The translations under genes were made by a program, and so were the position numbers. A stretch of DNA of 64,000 nt from Heliocidaris tuberculata. Lineage: Eukaryota > Echinodermata > Echinoidea > Camarodonta > Echinometridae. This document shows, in pieces, positions 60,270-64,000 of the stretch; within the stretch, counting starts at the first letter, position 1; each line of letters opens with the position of its first letter. The stretch spans positions 19,065,374 through 19,129,373 of the forward strand of contig CM046835.1 of NCBI GenBank assembly GCA_025618425.1, written 5' to 3'. The notes below the pieces were generated by a model, which searched no databases, was not told where the DNA came from, and saw only the letters and a program-made list of their open reading frames with translations.

Positions 60270-61390
60270 CCCCCATCCCCCTTTTTTCCCTCTCTCCTCC
60301 TCCTCTCCCTTCCTCTCCATCCATCTCTCCTCCCTCTTTCTCTTCCATCCCTCTCTCCTTCCTCTTTCTCTTCCATCCCTCTCTCCTTCCTCTTTCTCTT
60401 CCATCCCTCTCTCCTTCCTCTTTCTCTTCCATCCCTCTCTCCTTCCTCTTTCTCTTCCATCCCTCTCTCCTTCCTCTTTCTCTTCCATCCCTCTCTCCTC
60501 CCTCTTTCTCTTCCATCCCTCTCTCCTCCCTCTTTCTCCTCCATCCCTCTCTCCTTCCTCTTTCTCTTCCATCCCTCTCTCCTCCCTCTTTCTCTTCCAT
60601 CCCTCTCTCCTCCCTCTTTCTCTTCCATCCCTCTCTCCTTCCTCTTTCTCTTCCATCCCTCTCTCCTCCCTCTTTCTCTTCCATCCCTCTCTCCTTCCTC
60701 TTTCTCTTCCATCCCTCTCTCCTCCCTCTTTCTCTTCCATCCCTCTCTCCTTCCTCTTTCTCTTCCATCCCTCTCTCCTCCCTCTTTCTCTTCCATCCCT
60801 CTCTCCTTCCTCTTTCTCTTCCATCCCTCTCTCCTCCCTCTTTCTCTTCCATCCCTCTCTCCTCCCTCTTTCTCTTCCATCCCTCTCTCCTCCCTCTTTC
60901 TCTTCCATCCCTCTCCTTCCTCTTTCTCTTCCATCCCTCTCTCCTCCCTCTTTCTCTTCCATCCCTCTCTCCTTCCTCTTTCTCTTCCATCCCTCTCCTT
61001 CCTCTTTCTCTTCCATCCCTCTCTCCTTCCTCTTTCTCTTCCATCCCTCTCTCCTCCCTCTTTCTCTTCCATCCCTCTCTCCTCCCTCTTTCTCTTCCAT
61101 CCCTCTCTCCTCCCTCTTTCTCTTCCATCCCTCTCTCCTCCCTCTTTCTCTTCCATCCCTCTCTCCTTCCTCTTTCTCTTCCATCCCTCTCTCCTTCCTC
61201 TTTCTCTTCCATCCCTCTCTCCTTCCTCTTTCTCTTCCATCCCTCTCTCCTCCCTCTTTCTCCTCCATCCCTCTCTCCTCCCTCTTTCTCTTCCATCCCT
61301 CTCTCCTTCCTCTTTCTCTTCCATCCCTCTCTCCTCCCTCTTTCTCCTCCCTCCCTCTCTCCTCCCTCTTTCTGCTCCCTCACCATCTCA
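60214..61390 (+). repeat. 28-bp pyrimidine minisatellite, ~1.1 kb
   Basis: About 38-39 copies of a 28-bp unit (CCATCCCTCTCTCCTTCCTC then TTTCTCTT), preceded by (CT)n. Two main variants differ at one site (CCTTCC or CCTCCC), and a few 26-bp units lack CT. Each unit has a single A on this strand, always in CCATCC, and no stop trinucleotide on either strand. It is therefore open in all six frames, giving spurious frames of about 400 codons. Confidence 0.95.
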
Positions 61391-62832
61391 TTCTCTTACT
61401 TTCAACAAGTATGAACTTTAATTATTTGGAGTCCAGTTTTTGCATTTGAACTGGGATTATTTCTTTACATAAGTAATACTTGACACAGTCATTTTTAATT
61501 CAGGATATCAGCCTGAAACCCAAAGCATGTAGAGCAATAAAAATGGTGATGGTCCCCTTGAAGATTATGAGATCATTGATGGAAACACACCACCTCATAA
61601 ATATGATGTCATGGTTACTATGGAAACAAGAAGCAGGTGCTTCAACACTGTAAGGATTATGTAACCCTTGAGTAACTTCTGTGACCCTACTATTACAGCT
61701 GAGATGACCAATCAATCATGAACTGGTCAACAGTCATTTTCACACTATTTTATTTCTTCAGGAGATATAATACTTCCTTCTTCATGAAACTGAAAATTCT
61801 GATAGGATATTAGAACAATTTTCATTGTAACAAAAAATTTCATGTCATTAAAAAAAAGGGACTTGAAGGAAAAAAAATACTTTTTACAAAAAGGTGTGTG
61901 ATATGGACACATACATGCATATTTGTGTCATCCAACTATCTTCCGTTTGTAGTTTAATGAAATATTGAAGAGAATTTTCTACCTTTATGATTACATAAGG
62001 CCCTCCTACTTTATGCTTTATATTCAGAGTAATTCTGAGTTAGAAAAAAGGACATTGTGACAACATTTACCTTTTAGCCTACTGCCTAATTGCTGATGAT
62101 TTTCTTTTATGGTCATGTATATAGTAATTCCAGACAAAATCACATGATACCATTGGCAATGTGGATTGATTTTTCAATTTGAAATAAATGTAACTTAGGC
62201 ATGTGTCATAGGGATCAAAAGATGTCCCATAGGACATGAGCCTCTTTTTTTACTCAACATGATAAATCATTCTAAGTGACCACTGATTAATATAGCACTT
62301 TCATTGTACTTCACAACTATCCAGTACAAATCTTCACCAATTATTTGTAGGCTTGAAATTATTACCTAAATTTCTTGCTTTTTTTTCTTCTAATTCATGA
62401 TCATTCTTTTACTGTAAACATGATGGTAAAGCAATCATAATAAAAGTTCAGGAAGCCTAACCCTAGATGTTAAACAAGTTAAGGAATGGAATAGATATTG
62501 TACATAACAAAGCGCATGAGCAAAAACGAAACCAAATATCAGAATTTGATAAATATCTCATATGATGTATCATATAGACCTTGTATTTTTCAGTATACGA
62601 CATGCTTTGTCATCACTTGTCACATGCAAAATATTGGCATCATTTCATGTTGTTTATTACTTTTTGAAAGTGATACATTTTATTCACATTCAAGGACTTA
62701 TTCTCTAAATCCTTATAATTTCTTTTTCATTTTTAATTTCTTGATTATCTCTCATTCTTTCTGTACATTGCTATACTGTTTACCTGCAGTTTTCAGTTTC
62801 TGTCATTTTTCTGCAATCTGTTGTCTACATTT
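61391..62832. other. No gene seen
   Basis: AT-rich, no element or exon recognised. Confidence 0.6.
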
Positions 62833-62982
62833 CTCTCTCTCTCTCTCTCTCCCCCTCTCTCTCCCTCTCTCTCTCTCTCTCTCTCCCTCTCCCACTTTCT
62901 CTTTCTCCTCTTTCTCTTTCTTTTTCTCTCTTTCTTTCTCTCCATCTTTCTCTCTTTCTTTTTCTTTTTTCTCTCTTGCAGT
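62833..62982. repeat. Pyrimidine-rich low-complexity tract
   Basis: (CT)n with CCC interruptions, then CTTT-type repeats to about 62982. Overlapping open frames are phenylalanine, leucine and serine-rich artefacts. Confidence 0.88.
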
Positions 62983-63329
62983 CTCTCTTCTCTATGTACA
63001 TTTTGCCTTATATTTGTTCAGTATGTATATTTTCCTGATTGATTTCATATCAGAGATGAGTAGATGCCGTAGATCCCTATTGCCAAGTTTAGAATACATG
63101 AGACATTAGCTATGTTCATATGGGACTGGTGGTTTCAAAACTTTAAGTTAGTGAAACTTTAAGTTAACAAAACAACGACGAGGGTTCTTATGGGCCCAAA
63201 ACAACAGTGCTTGGTGTTCTGAGATTATAAGTTGAGTGATATTGGTTTAACATGAACAGAGAGGTCATCGTTAACAACGAGTTTACTATACTTAAAGTTA
63301 ATTCTCTCCACACGGTCCATAACTGCGAG

Positions 63330-63630
63330 TCTATTCATATGGTCTGAAACTACAAGATAACTTAAAGTTTCGAAACTTCAAATGAAACTTAAGAAGTTTA
63401 GCTCCCTCCTGTGACTGTACTGTCAAATTGTTATAAATACACTTTGAAGTAAAGTAAGATGTCATATCACCCCCACCCCCACCCCACGCCTCGTGGTTTC
63501 AGTGTTAACTACAAGCACTACAAGCTCACTTGCGGTTCTGGAATTACAAGTAAACTTCAAGTTTCGAAACTAAGAGTCTGTTCATACGGTCTGAAACTAC
63601 AAGATAACTTAAAGTTTAGCTCCTGTGTGA
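63330..63630. repeat. Duplicated ~50-bp motif in possible element
   Basis: GAGTCTATTCATATGGTCTG then AAACTACAAGATAACTTAAAGTTT at 63327 recurs at about 63568 with three changes. CTTTAAGTTAGTGAAACTTT and CGAAACTTGAAGTTT-type inverted phrases occur from 63145. This looks like part of a mobile element spanning about 63110-63650; ends not defined. Confidence 0.45.
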
Positions 63631-64000
63631 ACCTGACTATTGTGACATCTTTTTAACCTGTCCATAATAAAAAATTAATCTAGTGATGGTCTGTTGTATT
63701 GTGGTGATAATAACCTTGTACTTGGATCAGTGGATCAGTATGTGAGAAAACTATTATCATAACCCTTTGAAACAGGCCTGAAACTATTTAAATACTGATT
63801 AGTCATGTACATTGTAATGTATAATCAATGTGATTGTACAAATGACAGAGGAATGTGAAACTTAAACCACATCACACAGTTTACATCAAGTAGATAATCA
63901 GAATAAACAGGAAGGAATAAAATGCTGACCATTTTCATAGTACATGCTGAGGTTGAAAATGACCTTGAGCTGACCATCATGCACAAGATTTTGTTTCACT

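Noticed and set aside
60024..61421. Four overlapping frames of about 390-414 codons
   Set aside because: The 28-bp unit contains no stop trinucleotide in any frame on either strand, so open frames are inevitable; no splice, start or family support.
62498..63109. 203-codon frame on the + strand
   Set aside because: Most of its length is the CT-rich tract at 62833-62982; no recognisable domain.

Overview
This window reads as intronic DNA of a marine deuterostome invertebrate, most likely an echinoderm of the sea-urchin type. The inference rests on AT-rich sequence without prokaryotic gene packing, splice-bounded coding islands, many short inverted-repeat transposons, 5'-truncated LINEs of the CR1/L2 kind with (ATT)n, (ATTC)n or (ATTGA)n tails, a tRNA-derived SINE, pearl/Tsp-like elements with microsatellite plus tandem core repeats, and frequent poly-G tracts and TACATGTA-type palindromes. 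The species is not determined.

Host gene. Two coding islands on the + strand are well supported as exons of one gene: a 47-base exon at 16697-16743 and a 243-base exon at 53598-53840. Both have good acceptors and donors, and their phases fit (phase 0 across the shared junction). The encoded part is a serine-rich, basic, probably disordered segment; I do not recognise the family. The intron between them would be about 37 kb if no other exon lies within it. Two weaker islands in that intron (22957-23160 and 35562-35638) also fit phase 0 and are offered only as candidate alternative exons. Everything else is intronic or flanking sequence. Most of the many short open frames, and all the very long low-complexity ones, are not genes.

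Layout. 1-16.7 kb: piggyBac-like MITEs (492, 5223), a TACTGTA MITE (1366), a 588-bp foldback (6476), a 476-base pure-purine GAA/GGA tract (7827), LINE 3' ends (9090, 13690) and a MITE (10606). 16.7-27 kb: first exon, LINE fragment (17778), second foldback (18486), G-tracts (20826, 20986), SINE (21537), a GTTTAAAC-rich inverted repeat (21825) and a piggyBac-like MITE inserted into another copy of itself (23874-24701). 27.2-31.0 kb: a 3.8-kb TTAA-bounded composite element with long terminal inverted repeats, split arrays of a 95-bp tandem repeat and a nested pearl-like element with an exact 147-bp period. 31-45 kb: small inverted-repeat elements, an 845-bp element with perfect 25-bp TIRs and TA ends (37799), a CR1-like LINE (38813, minus), a local duplication (39836-41900), a piggyBac-like MITE (42126), and a second pearl-like element (43006) whose core repeats carry DR1-type AGGTCA motifs. 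45-53.6 kb: a perfect hairpin, a second TACTGTA MITE, an inverted repeat with internal TTAGGG units, and a local duplication in which one copy holds a TTAA MITE and the other is the matching empty site. 53.6-64 kb: second exon, two tandem arrays (about 200 bp and 190 bp units), a 1.1-kb pyrimidine minisatellite with a 28-bp unit, and a repeated motif near the right end.

There is no operon, phage, CRISPR array or rRNA gene here. The main interest is the mobile-element biology: several TTAA-targeting families, nested and empty-site evidence for boundaries, and repeat cores that match nucleosome length or carry candidate nuclear-receptor sites.
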